Below, one piece after another: positions 51,579-61,308 of a DNA stretch of 64,000 nucleotides. Below the pieces are notes generated by a model that worked only from the letters and a program-made list of their open reading frames with translations, made no database searches and was not told the origin of the DNA. The stretch comes from an uncultured Bacteroides sp. GTDB taxonomy: Bacteria > Bacteroidota > Bacteroidia > Bacteroidales > Bacteroidaceae. The translations under genes were made by a program, and so were the position numbers. The stretch's first letter is position 1. The number at the start of each line of letters is the position of its first letter. The stretch covers positions 1 to 64,000 of the forward strand of contig URYL01000008.1 in assembly GCA_900552075.1 (NCBI GenBank), written 5' to 3'.

Positions 51579-53033
51579 ATGAAGAAATATATATTATCCG
51601 TTTTGTCTGTTGCATTTCTCGGACTGACATCTTGTACCGAGGATATAATGGACGATATCAACAAAGATAATCAGCATCCTGCTCCCGAAAACGTGTCAGC
51701 CGCACTTCAGCTGACAGATGCAATCATGGCCACAGGTTTCAGCACCGTTTCTGGGGATTATGCTTTTTATCTCTCTTCTCTCAATGAGCAAGAAATTGGC
51801 GTAGGAAACAATCAGCTGATGAGAGCAGAACTGCGCAATTCCTCTGAATGGGCTGCGTCTACAACCTTTAATAATGTCTGGAATTCCACATACGGAAATC
51901 TGATGAATATCCGTCAGATGATTGAAAAAATCAATACCGGAACGCAAGGAAATGCTGGCAAATATGATTTGTTGGGTATGGCACAAGTTCTGGAAGCTCT
52001 GAATTTTGGAGTATTGACAGACATGCATGGAGATATTCCTTATAGCGAGGCTTTGCTGGGACAAGAAAATCTCCAGCCTAAACTGGATGCACAAAAGGAT
52101 GTGTATGCTGGTATATTAAAGACATTGGAAGATGCTATCAGCAATCTTGAAAAAGGAAAAGATTTAAAGTCTGCCGGAAATCAAGACATTGCGTTTAAAA
52201 ATGACAATGAACAATGGATGGCCACAGCATACGCTTTAAAGGCTCGCTATTTAATTCATCAACTGGCTGTAACCGAAGATAGAAATGCTTTATTGGCAGA
52301 GGTAAAGGCTGCCGCTGGGAAAGCTGTCGAACTGGGTTTCAAAGGATTCATGATTAAAGAATTCAACGGTGTTACTTGTGACAATCCCTGGAGCGCTTAT
52401 CTATGGAGCAGATATTACATTGCTTCTTCAAAAACCGTTACGGATTTAATGGGTAGTGATGATCCTCGTTTTACTCATTACACTTATGAAACAGGAGAAT
52501 CATATACTCCTGGAGATGAAGCTGCCGCACAAGTTGCCGACGGAAGTCTGGCTTTCCCGGAATGGTATGATTTAGGAACTCAACCTCTTCATCTGTTCAG
52601 CGTGTCTGAATTATATTTCATCTTGGCTGAAGCTAAATTACGCCTGAATGAAGATGCTACCAGTGAATTCCAAAAGGCTGTAACCGCTTCTATCAGTGAA
52701 ATATTGGGATGGTGTGGAGATGATAGCGATGCCAGTGCTTACGTAAATTCATTGGGAACGCCGACGCTCAAGACGCTTTTTGAACAGAAGTACATTGCCC
52801 AATGTGCGGATGAGCAAGTGGAAACTTACAATGATTTACGCCGTCTGAAAGCAATGGGGGAAAGTTATGTAGTCCTGACCAACCCTTATAACACACAAGG
52901 AGGTGTCAATCGTTATCCGGAACGCTTGCCATACGGTAACAGTAGCGTGTTAAGCAATCCTAATATAAGCAGTGCGTATGGAGACGGATATTATATCTAC
53001 TCTGAGAAAACATGGATAAACGGTGGCAAATAA
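51579..53033 (+). CDS. SusD-like lipoprotein (SusD-like_2 group) of the active pair
   Basis: A 484-residue lipoprotein (lipobox LTSC, then TEDIMDDINKDN). It belongs to the second SusD-like group (SusD-like_2), recognised by QLTDAIMATGFSTVSGDYAFY, FNNVWNSTYGNLMNIRQMIEKI and FGVLTDMHGDIPYSEAL in the N-terminal half and by LFSVSELYFILAEAKLRL, a TPR-like segment, near residue 355. It lies 18 bp after the active susC, so it forms the ligand-binding cap of that receptor. A good terminator follows. This is the expressed SusD in the present orientation. Confidence 0.9.
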   Translation: MKKYILSVLSVAFLGLTSCTEDIMDDINKDNQHPAPENVSAALQLTDAIMATGFSTVSGDYAFYLSSLNEQEIGVGNNQLMRAELRNSSEWAASTTFNNVWNSTYGNLMNIRQMIEKINTGTQGNAGKYDLLGMAQVLEALNFGVLTDMHGDIPYSEALLGQENLQPKLDAQKDVYAGILKTLEDAISNLEKGKDLKSAGNQDIAFKNDNEQWMATAYALKARYLIHQLAVTEDRNALLAEVKAAAGKAVELGFKGFMIKEFNGVTCDNPWSAYLWSRYYIASSKTVTDLMGSDDPRFTHYTYETGESYTPGDEAAAQVADGSLAFPEWYDLGTQPLHLFSVSELYFILAEAKLRLNEDATSEFQKAVTASISEILGWCGDDSDASAYVNSLGTPTLKTLFEQKYIAQCADEQVETYNDLRRLKAMGESYVVLTNPYNTQGGVNRYPERLPYGNSSVLSNPNISSAYGDGYYIYSEKTWINGGK

Positions 53034-53065
53034 AAAATAAGATTTAATCCACCACATAAAAATAT

Positions 53066-53105
53066 ACCAAAGGCTGTTTCAGTTTTCCTTGAGACGGCCT
53101 TTGGT
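53066..53105 (+). terminator. Terminator of the active SusCD pair
   Basis: A 15-bp stem with two G-U pairs (53066-53080 with 53091-53105) followed by six T, 32 bp after the susD stop. Confidence 0.85.
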
Positions 53106-53181
53106 CTTTTTTAGGAGACTTATCAAGACTTCATGCTGCGAATCACCCCACAGTAATTTCTATTTTCTAAACACAAAAAAA

Positions 53182-53209
53182 CCGGAACCACAGTTACCTG
53201 CAGTCCCGG
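53182..53209 (-). terminator. Hairpin after the nucleotidyltransferase gene
   Basis: CCGGAAC (53182-53188) and GTCCCGG (53203-53209) form a stem with one mismatch, and seven T follow on the minus strand. Confidence 0.6.
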
Positions 53210-53238
53210 CCTTGCTATCAGTTTCCCTATTAGGATTA

Positions 53239-54144
53239 TCAGAACAATTTAGAAGGATATTCACCAGCATCTACCAAAGCCTGAATCTTGTCAACCACAC
53301 TCTGACGGTCGGCAGCGTAAGTCACACCGAACCACTTGGAAGTAGTATCCAGCACTTTTACTGTAGCAGTACCTTCATTGATCAGCTTATTGACCATCAA
53401 CGGAATGAAGTATTCGCATTTCAGATTTTCAATATTAGCTTTCAGGAATTCTACGAAATAGTCTTCAGAATACTTGAAATAATCTGGAGTAAATCCCCAC
53501 ATATTCATTGAGACAGGAGTATTGTCTTCAATACCTACCCATTCGCCTTTTTCATCTTTGTAAGAAACCACGCCATTCACACGCATGATTTCAGTACGTT
53601 CTACTACGGTAGTCAAATGAGCATTTTCATCGGTAGAGCAAATACCACGGGCTACAGAACCACTATCTGACAATGTATTACCGACACGGAAACCAACCAT
53701 GCAATAGTCGTTCTTTGCACCTTCCGGCAGTTCTGACAAGTATTTACCGATAACGGCAAAACTGTCACGGCCATAAAAGTCGTCAGCATTGATTACTGCA
53801 AACGGCTCCTTGATTACATCCTTACCCATCAATACGGCATGATTTGTGCCCCATGGCTTTGCACGACCTTCCGGACAAGTAAAACCTGCCGGCAAGTTGG
53901 TCAAGTCCTGGAATACGACTTCTACAGGAATATGATTTTCATATTTACTTACAATTTTCTCACGGAAATCTTTCTCAAAATCACGACGGATTACAAATAC
54001 CAATTTCCCGAAACCACCACGAATTGCATCAAAAATTGAATAATCCATGATTGTTTCACCATTAGGACCCAGTCCGTCAAGTTGTTTCAAGCCACCGTAA
54101 CGACTCCCCATACCGGCAGCCAATACAAATAAAGTTGGTTTCAT
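53239..54144 (-). CDS. Sugar-phosphate nucleotidyltransferase
   Basis: About 301 residues from the ATG at 54144; the longer frame would add a stretch without motif. The N-terminus has the nucleotide-binding motif LAAGMGSRYGGLKQLDGLGP (about residues 8-27), and VINADDFYGRDSF (about 120) contains the metal-binding Asp pair. It should transfer NMP to a sugar 1-phosphate, in surface polysaccharide or cell-wall precursor supply. The exact sugar is not clear: RmlA-like length, but the pattern fits a broader COG1208-like group often labelled simply nucleotidyltransferase in Bacteroides. It is a single gene. Confidence 0.88.
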   Translation of the reverse strand: MKPTLFVLAAGMGSRYGGLKQLDGLGPNGETIMDYSIFDAIRGGFGKLVFVIRRDFEKDFREKIVSKYENHIPVEVVFQDLTNLPAGFTCPEGRAKPWGTNHAVLMGKDVIKEPFAVINADDFYGRDSFAVIGKYLSELPEGAKNDYCMVGFRVGNTLSDSGSVARGICSTDENAHLTTVVERTEIMRVNGVVSYKDEKGEWVGIEDNTPVSMNMWGFTPDYFKYSEDYFVEFLKANIENLKCEYFIPLMVNKLINEGTATVKVLDTTSKWFGVTYAADRQSVVDKIQALVDAGEYPSKLF

Positions 54145-54171
54145 ATGTTGTATATAAATTAAGTAACTGCA

Positions 54172-54179
54172 CAAAGGTA
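54172..54179 (-). promoter_or_regulatory. -7 element of the nucleotidyltransferase gene
   Basis: On the minus strand this reads TACCTTTG, an exact TAnnTTTG match, 28 bp before the start codon. Confidence 0.6.
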
Positions 54180-54276
54180 AATAAATAATGTGATTTCAGG
54201 CCACAGTTCATAAACAAAATGTATCAGTATTTGGTTCTTTTTTGTATATTCGCAATATCTAACTGCTCAACAGTGT

Positions 54277-57200
54277 ATGAAAAAATATGTAAAATGGGGA
54301 GGGATTGCTTTAGCAAGTCCATTCATCCTTTTCATTATATTATGTATATTGATTTATATACCCCCTGTCCAGAACTTTATAGTGGACAAGGCCACCGCGT
54401 ATGCCTCTGAGGCTACGGGAATGCAAATCTATATACAACGCATTTCTCTGTCATTTCCACTAAACTTGGTCGTACATGAAACAACGGTAAAGGACCAGAA
54501 AGATACTCTGCTGGACGTAGAAGAACTGACTGTGAAAATCCAGCTGCTTCCCCTGCTGAAAAAACAAATAGAAGTGGATGGAGTAGGCCTGAAAAATGCG
54601 TCTGTAAATACATCCAACTTAATTGAAGGGATGTCACTGAAAGGAAAACTGGGAGAGTTCTTCCTGAAATCGCATGGAGTGGACCTGACACCGGAAACAG
54701 CCATTCTCAATGAACTGACACTTAAGAATGCAAACCTGAAAATGTGTCTGGCCGATACCACCGCTCAGGATACGACTCAAAGTGAACCGACTTTCTGGAA
54801 ATTCCGACTGGGAAAAATCGACCTGCACAATGTCAGCTTCCAGATGGATATGCCACTCGATACGATGAATTTCGGGATTGTGGTAAAAAACGCCTCTCTG
54901 CGTGACGGACTGGTTGACCTGCATAAAGAAGCTTATTCAGCCAATGAATTCAAACTGTTGAACAGCAGTTTATTCTATAATTCAGGAAATTCTGCTCCAC
55001 TAGAGAAAGGTTTGGACCCTTCGCACATAGTGCTTTCCGATGTGAATCTGCAACTGGATTCCCTCTATTATCAAGGCAACAATATCCGTGCTTTACTACA
55101 TCAATTTGAATTAAAAGAGCGATCCGGACTGGAAATTACTTCCTCTGAAGGAAAATTGCAAGCAGACGACAAGGCAATCCGTGTGCCCGGACTGCAAATC
55201 AAAACAACCAATTCTTTCATTGCTTTCAACGCCACTGCCGACTGGTCTGTGACCGAACAAAATCAAGACGGAGTAGTAGAAGGACAATTAATGGCTGAAA
55301 TCGGGAAAACCGATTTGTTCAAACTTATTCCCGACATGCCGAAAGAATTTATCCAAGCGTTTCCGTCTGCCCCATTACAAATCCGCATGGACATAAACGG
55401 AACCCTACAAAATTTAAATTTGGCAACGTGTCAGATGAAAATTGCAGATTGTTTCCGAATGGAAGCCAACGGTACAATCAAACATGTACTTGACAGTATC
55501 TCCAGAGAAGGTGTCATCAATCTGAATACAAATTTCTACCGGATGAATTTTCTGGAAAGCCTGACAGGAGGTCTGTTGATTCCCTCAGGAACGCAACTCC
55601 AAGGTAAAGCACAAATGAAAGGAAATGAGCTGCAGGCAGAAACCCGATTGAGTCACGAGGAAGGCTCTATCGAACTGGATGGAAAGTATAATCTTCAGAC
55701 AGAAGCGTATCAGGCCGATTTAAATATAGACCAACTGAATCTGCATTATTTCATGCCGATGGATTCCATATTTGGACTATCCGCACAAGCACACATTAAG
55801 GGAGAAGGATTTGACTTTTTCTCTCCTCACACTTGGCTAAAAGCAGATGCCTCACTTTCTCACCTGCAATATGCCTCACACACCCTTTCTGGAGTGCAAC
55901 TTCAAGCTGGACTCAAAAACTCCCAAGCGAACATGACACTGAACATAAAAGACAATGTCATGCAAATTTCCTCTCAGCTGGATGCCTCATTGAATCCGTC
56001 ACGCGTTAAAGCAGACGGACTGATTCAAATAGCAGATTTAGACTTGTATGGAATGGGGCTGGTCAAAACTCCTTTTAAGACTGCGAGCAACATTGACCTT
56101 CATTTGAATACCAATATGAAGAAAAGCCATGGAATACGAGTATCCATCAAAGATATCCAATTAATTACGGAAAAACAGACTTATAAGACCAAAGACCTTC
56201 ACATGGGCTTTACCACGGCACGCGATTCCATTCATAGCTTCGTCAATGCCGGTGATTTGACTTTCCTGTTCCGAAGCAAAGGAGGAATTGACGAGCTGGG
56301 CTACCAGTTCAACAAGCTGACACAGGCATTTGATACTCAATGGAAAAACAGGCATATCGACCCTGCCCTGCTGAGAGAGTTATTACCTAATGCCCAACTT
56401 CGTATTTTTGCAGGGAAAGACAATCCGGTATCCAACACACTGGCCATCCGGAAAATTAATTTCGACCGCATAAATGTAAACGTACAGACTTCTCCTGAAA
56501 ACGGTTTGAATGCAAGCATGAATCTATACGGATTAAGGACCGACAGTCTGGCCCTTGACACGATATTCTTCAATGCGTCACAGCAGACCGAGAAAATCAT
56601 ACTCAGCAGTGGTATCATTGCGAACGACAAACCTTTCCAAGAAGCTTTTGACATCACCCTTAACGGAGATGTGGATACGAATAAAATAAATGCAACCATA
56701 GAATATCTGAATGGGAAAAAGGAATGTGGAGTCAATATCGGTATGACAGCCGGATTGCAGAAAAAAGGTATCAGTCTGCATATCAACCCCTTCGACCCAA
56801 CACTGGTGTACCGAAAATTTACAGTAAATCCTGACAACTACATCTATCTGAGAGACGACGGACGTATTCTAGCCGACCTTTCCATCCATGACGAAATGCG
56901 TACAGGTATCAGTCTTTATTCTACTCCCGACTCTACGGCACAACAGGATCTTACCCTTACATTAAGCCAGATTAATATTGGAGAATTCAAACGGGTCATT
57001 CCTTACATGCCGGATATCAGCGGCGTCATCAATGCCGAGGCACATTACGTGCAAACTGACGGCACAGACATGATTTCGCTGGAAAACAGTATAGACCAGC
57101 TGACCTACAACGGTATCGAACTGGGTAACTGGTCTTTGAGTGCGGTTTATCTGCCTAAAGAAAGTGGAGAACAAAGTATTAATGGCTTCATTACCCGAAA

Positions 57201-58893
57201 CAATCAGGAAGTTGCCAGTATAGACGGTTCTTATTTCCCGGCAAAAGAAGAAGGCGACGACCATATCAATGCAGAAATGGCTTTACACCATTTCCCGCTG
57301 GAAATTGCCAATTCTTTCATACCCGACCAGATGGCTATTTTAAGTGGAGACGTAGACGGAACCATGAAAGTCTCGGGTAACAGTGCCAGTCCTTTAATGA
57401 ACGGACAAATCAACTTGGACAGTGTGAACATCTACATTCCGCAAGCTTCCCTGAATCTCCGTTTTGATGACAGACCAGTGGAGGTGAAAGATAGCAAGCT
57501 CACATTCAACCGATTTAAGATTTTCACAAAAGGGAAAACACCGTTTACCATTGACGGAAGCGTAGATATGGCAGACCTCAGTCAAATGAAAATGGATTTG
57601 AAAATGGATGCCAACAACTTTGAGCTGCTGAATGCCAAACAAACCAAGCGTTCACTCGTATTCGGAAAACTATACGTAGACTTCCATTCTACACTCAAAG
57701 GAACTCCGGACAACATGACAATACGTGGGAATATGAATATTTTAGGTAACAGTGACTTTACATACATCTTGCAGGATTCTCCGCTGACCGTGGAGGACAA
57801 ACTGGGAGAAACGGTTACCTTCATGAACTTCAGTGATACAACTACTGTGAACCGAAGAATATTACCGGCCCTGACATTGGGAGGTATCGACATGTTGATG
57901 ACTCTCCACATTGATGAAGCCGTACAATGCCGGGTCAATCTGGATGAGAAAGGAAGCAACTATATGTATTTTGAAGGAGGGGGCGACTTGTCCTTCCAAT
58001 ACACTCCTGCTGGAAGTATCATATTAAGCGGAAAATATTCTCTTCTGAGCGGAGAAATGAAGTACCAGCTGCCTATCATTCAGCTGAAAACCTTCCACAT
58101 ACAAAGCGGAAGCTATATACAGTGGAGTGGAAATGCCATGAATCCGCAACTGAACATCAAGGCAACGGAAAGGGTACGTTCATCTGTGGCACAAGAAGGA
58201 CAGGCTTCACGCATGGTCAATTTCGATGTAGGCGTAAATATTACCAACACATTGGAGGACTTGGGATTTACCTTCATCATCGATGCACCGGAAGACGGAA
58301 CCATGCAGAACGAACTGGCTTCCATGTCGGCCGAAGACAAGAATAAGGTGGCTGTCACCATGCTGGTGACAGGCATGTACCTGACAGAGGGAAGCACATT
58401 AGGAGGTGGAGGCGGAAGCAGCGTAATGAACTCATTCCTGCAAGACCAGATTTCGAAAGTGGCCGGAAGTGCCCTCAAAACCATCGACGTGAACTTCGGC
58501 ATCGAAACCAACAATGGTGAAGAAACCGGACAGACGAGCACGGACTACAACTTCCAATTTGCCAAACGGTTCTGGAACAACCGTATCCGGGTGGTCATCG
58601 GTGGAAAAGTTTCAACAGGAAACAATGTGCAGCAGGATGAGTCCTTCATCGACAATATTTCATTGGAGTATCGTCTGGATAACAGTGGAACACGGTATGT
58701 AAAGCTTTTCCACGACAAGAATTATGAAAGTATCCTCGATGGAGAAGTAACTGAAACAGGCGTAGGTATCGTATTGCGCAAGAAAGTAAGCAAAGTAGGT
58801 GAATTGTTTATTTTCAGGAAAAAAGAAAAAGCACCCGTTGAAGCTGTAAAAAAAGAGGAAGATGAAAATGAAGATGAAAATAAAGATAAATAG
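54277..58893 (+). CDS. tamB: TamB-type translocation and assembly module protein
   Basis: A 1538-residue envelope protein anchored by one N-terminal membrane segment (WGGIALASPFILFIILCILIY, about residues 7-27). It then has a long beta-rich body with repeating AsmA/TamB features, and a C-terminal TamB domain (LSFQYTPAGSIILSGKYSLLSGEMKYQLP, then EDLGFTFIIDAPEDGTMQNELASM, GGSSVMNSFLQDQISKVAGSAL, DYNFQFAKRFWNNRIRVVIGGK). The family forms a periplasmic bridge between membranes for lipid transport and outer membrane protein assembly. It is followed by a BamA-type gene overlapping by 32 nt. That overlap supports joint function as a TamA/TamB-like pair. Confidence 0.9.
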   Translation: MKKYVKWGGIALASPFILFIILCILIYIPPVQNFIVDKATAYASEATGMQIYIQRISLSFPLNLVVHETTVKDQKDTLLDVEELTVKIQLLPLLKKQIEVDGVGLKNASVNTSNLIEGMSLKGKLGEFFLKSHGVDLTPETAILNELTLKNANLKMCLADTTAQDTTQSEPTFWKFRLGKIDLHNVSFQMDMPLDTMNFGIVVKNASLRDGLVDLHKEAYSANEFKLLNSSLFYNSGNSAPLEKGLDPSHIVLSDVNLQLDSLYYQGNNIRALLHQFELKERSGLEITSSEGKLQADDKAIRVPGLQIKTTNSFIAFNATADWSVTEQNQDGVVEGQLMAEIGKTDLFKLIPDMPKEFIQAFPSAPLQIRMDINGTLQNLNLATCQMKIADCFRMEANGTIKHVLDSISREGVINLNTNFYRMNFLESLTGGLLIPSGTQLQGKAQMKGNELQAETRLSHEEGSIELDGKYNLQTEAYQADLNIDQLNLHYFMPMDSIFGLSAQAHIKGEGFDFFSPHTWLKADASLSHLQYASHTLSGVQLQAGLKNSQANMTLNIKDNVMQISSQLDASLNPSRVKADGLIQIADLDLYGMGLVKTPFKTASNIDLHLNTNMKKSHGIRVSIKDIQLITEKQTYKTKDLHMGFTTARDSIHSFVNAGDLTFLFRSKGGIDELGYQFNKLTQAFDTQWKNRHIDPALLRELLPNAQLRIFAGKDNPVSNTLAIRKINFDRINVNVQTSPENGLNASMNLYGLRTDSLALDTIFFNASQQTEKIILSSGIIANDKPFQEAFDITLNGDVDTNKINATIEYLNGKKECGVNIGMTAGLQKKGISLHINPFDPTLVYRKFTVNPDNYIYLRDDGRILADLSIHDEMRTGISLYSTPDSTAQQDLTLTLSQINIGEFKRVIPYMPDISGVINAEAHYVQTDGTDMISLENSIDQLTYNGIELGNWSLSAVYLPKESGEQSINGFITRNNQEVASIDGSYFPAKEEGDDHINAEMALHHFPLEIANSFIPDQMAILSGDVDGTMKVSGNSASPLMNGQINLDSVNIYIPQASLNLRFDDRPVEVKDSKLTFNRFKIFTKGKTPFTIDGSVDMADLSQMKMDLKMDANNFELLNAKQTKRSLVFGKLYVDFHSTLKGTPDNMTIRGNMNILGNSDFTYILQDSPLTVEDKLGETVTFMNFSDTTTVNRRILPALTLGGIDMLMTLHIDEAVQCRVNLDEKGSNYMYFEGGGDLSFQYTPAGSIILSGKYSLLSGEMKYQLPIIQLKTFHIQSGSYIQWSGNAMNPQLNIKATERVRSSVAQEGQASRMVNFDVGVNITNTLEDLGFTFIIDAPEDGTMQNELASMSAEDKNKVAVTMLVTGMYLTEGSTLGGGGGSSVMNSFLQDQISKVAGSALKTIDVNFGIETNNGEETGQTSTDYNFQFAKRFWNNRIRVVIGGKVSTGNNVQQDESFIDNISLEYRLDNSGTRYVKLFHDKNYESILDGEVTETGVGIVLRKKVSKVGELFIFRKKEKAPVEAVKKEEDENEDENKDK

Positions 58894-61201
58894 CCGTTTC
58901 CTGACAGGACTTCTGCTGCTTGTAGTGATGGTTGCATGCTCTACCACCAAACATCTGCCGGAGGATGAGTTGCTCTACATCGGAACTCCTTCCCCAAAGA
59001 TTGAAGGATACAATCCGGAAGATGAAGGCGAAGCAACACTGGAAGAAGTGCAAGGAGCCTTGAATGTGGCACCGAACAATTCATTTTTCGGTAGCCCGAA
59101 CCTTCGTATCCCCTTCCCTCTCGGATTATGGGTATATAACCGTTTTGAACGTTACGAAAAAGGTATCGGAAAATGGATTTTCAAGAAACTGGCTGCCGAC
59201 CCGATCTATGTGTCGACCGTCAACCCGGAAACCCGTACCAAGGTAGCCAGCAACCTGCTGCGTGAAAACGGTTTCTTTCAAGGAAACGTAACGGTAAAAG
59301 TCGATACGGCCAAAAATCCCAAGAAAGCCAAACTGCTGTACACTATTTACACAGGACAACGCTACAAGCTGGATTCCATAAGCTACGTGGGATTCTCCGG
59401 TAAAGCGGATACGCTGATTCAAAAATCCTATGAGGAACGTCTGCTCAAAAGGGAAGATGAGTTTTCCGTCAGCAAACTGGACGAAGAAAGGAACCGGCTG
59501 GTAGAACTGTTCCGCAACAACGGATATTACTATTATCGTTCCGATTTTATCACATTCTTGGCCGACACACTGATTCGCCCGGGATATGTCAACTTAAAAA
59601 TCGTACAGAAACAAAATATCCCGGAAGACGGATTGCGTACATACTATATCGGGAATACAAAAATCAATTTGATTGGATACAATGGAGAACAGCCGGAAGA
59701 TTCCCTGAATTTTCATAACTTTACCATTAATTATGCCGGGAAAAGACCTGGCATACGGTATGGAGTGCTTCGCCGACGTTTCCTCTACCGTAGTGGAGAA
59801 ACGTACTCACAAGTCCGCCAAAACTACACACAACAAGCTTTGTCAAGACTGGGGGTATTCAAATTCAATGACTTCAAATATACGCCCCGCCCGGGAACAG
59901 ATACACTGGACATTGACGTCAATGCGATGTTCGACTTGCCTTACGACAGCGAACTGGAATTGAACGTTACCACCAAAAGTACCAAACAGACAGGCCCTGG
60001 AGCCAAATTCAATCTTTCCAAAAAGAACTTCAAGCGGATGGGAGCTTCATTGAACCTGGAATTGTCAGGGTCTTACGAATGGCAAACCAGCTCTACGGTA
60101 GACGGTGAAAGTTCCGTGATGAACTCATACGAATTAGGAGCGGCACTGTCACTGAACTTTCCCCGACTGATTCTTCCGTGGATACGAAACCGGATAGACC
60201 CGTTCCGCTTCCCGTCGGAAACTAATTTCAAGATTTATGCCGAGCAACTAAATCGTGCCCGTTATTTCAAGATGTTATCATTCGGAGGAACCGTGTCCTA
60301 TAGTTTCCAACCCAAACGTAGCATCAAGCATACGGTCACACCGCTGCATCTGGCCTTCAACACCCTGCAAAACCGTACAGCCCGCTTTGACTCTATCGCC
60401 AATGCCAACCCGATGCTGTTCCATAGTTTAGATGACCAGTTTATTCCTTCGCTGACTTACACCGTAACCTACGACAACAGTTACCGGAAAAAGAAAAACC
60501 AAGTATGGTGGGAAAACTCACTGACCTCGGCCGGTAACGTAACTTCCATGATTTATGCCGCCTTCGGACAAAAATTCAGCACCAAAGAAAAGAAACTGTT
60601 GGGAACCCCGTTCGCACAGTTTCTGAAATACTCTTCAGAAGTCAGGTTTCTGCACCATATCAGTGAGAAACAGCAAGTGGCCGCACGCCTCATGGGAGGA
60701 GTCATTTGGGCATACGGAAACAAGACCATCGCCCCCTATAGCGAACAATTCTATGTGGGAGGTGCCAACAGTATCCGTGCCTTTACGGTCCGCTCCATTG
60801 GACCCGGAAGATTCCACCCCACGAATACTGCCAGCTATTCCTATGTGGATGAAACCGGTGATATCAAACTGGAGGCCAATCTAGAATACCGTTTCCGCAT
60901 TCTGTCGAATTTCATGGGAGGCAATCTGAACGGTGCCACTTTCCTAGATGCCGGCAACGTATGGTTGATGCGCAAAGACGAAGCCCGTCCGGGAGCAGAA
61001 TTCAGTCTGGATAACTTCTTCGACAGCATCGCACTCGGAACAGGAGTCGGACTACGCTACGACCTCTCCTTCCTCATCCTGCGTTTGGACTTTGGAATCG
61101 CCCTGCATGTACCTTACGAAACAGGCAAAAAAGGATATTACAATATCCCCCGATTCAAGGATGGAATGGGAATACATTTTGCCATCGGTTATCCATTCTA
61201 A
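58862..61201 (+). CDS. BamA/TamA family outer membrane lipoprotein
   Basis: A 779-residue protein with a lipoprotein signal (FLTGLLLLVVMVACSTTKHL). Two POTRA-like domains occupy about residues 40-320, and a 16-strand barrel of the Omp85 type is seen at about 380-779 (GTVSYSFQPKRSIKHTVTPLHLAFN, AYGNKTIAPYSEQFYVGGANSIRAFTVRSIG with the VRGF-like IRAF motif, and a C-terminal FAIGYPF). The start (MKMKMKIKINS) overlaps the tamB end by 32 nt, so translation is coupled. Lipid-anchored TamA (TamL) is known in Bacteroidetes, and this protein fits it. The function should be insertion of outer membrane proteins or lipid export together with TamB. Confidence 0.9.
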   Translation: MKMKMKIKINSRFLTGLLLLVVMVACSTTKHLPEDELLYIGTPSPKIEGYNPEDEGEATLEEVQGALNVAPNNSFFGSPNLRIPFPLGLWVYNRFERYEKGIGKWIFKKLAADPIYVSTVNPETRTKVASNLLRENGFFQGNVTVKVDTAKNPKKAKLLYTIYTGQRYKLDSISYVGFSGKADTLIQKSYEERLLKREDEFSVSKLDEERNRLVELFRNNGYYYYRSDFITFLADTLIRPGYVNLKIVQKQNIPEDGLRTYYIGNTKINLIGYNGEQPEDSLNFHNFTINYAGKRPGIRYGVLRRRFLYRSGETYSQVRQNYTQQALSRLGVFKFNDFKYTPRPGTDTLDIDVNAMFDLPYDSELELNVTTKSTKQTGPGAKFNLSKKNFKRMGASLNLELSGSYEWQTSSTVDGESSVMNSYELGAALSLNFPRLILPWIRNRIDPFRFPSETNFKIYAEQLNRARYFKMLSFGGTVSYSFQPKRSIKHTVTPLHLAFNTLQNRTARFDSIANANPMLFHSLDDQFIPSLTYTVTYDNSYRKKKNQVWWENSLTSAGNVTSMIYAAFGQKFSTKEKKLLGTPFAQFLKYSSEVRFLHHISEKQQVAARLMGGVIWAYGNKTIAPYSEQFYVGGANSIRAFTVRSIGPGRFHPTNTASYSYVDETGDIKLEANLEYRFRILSNFMGGNLNGATFLDAGNVWLMRKDEARPGAEFSLDNFFDSIALGTGVGLRYDLSFLILRLDFGIALHVPYETGKKGYYNIPRFKDGMGIHFAIGYPF

Positions 61202-61267
61202 GGTTCAGCTATCACTTCAACAAGAAAATTTAATGTAAATACAGATTCATGGTTCAAAATAATTGTC

Positions 61268-61275
61268 TACCTTTG
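61268..61275 (+). promoter_or_regulatory. -7 element of the 61309 gene
   Basis: TACCTTTG matches TAnnTTTG exactly, 33 bp before the ATG at 61309. Confidence 0.6.
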
Positions 61276-61308
61276 CACCGTTTTTGAAGGTATTAAGGTT
61301 TTTTTGGA

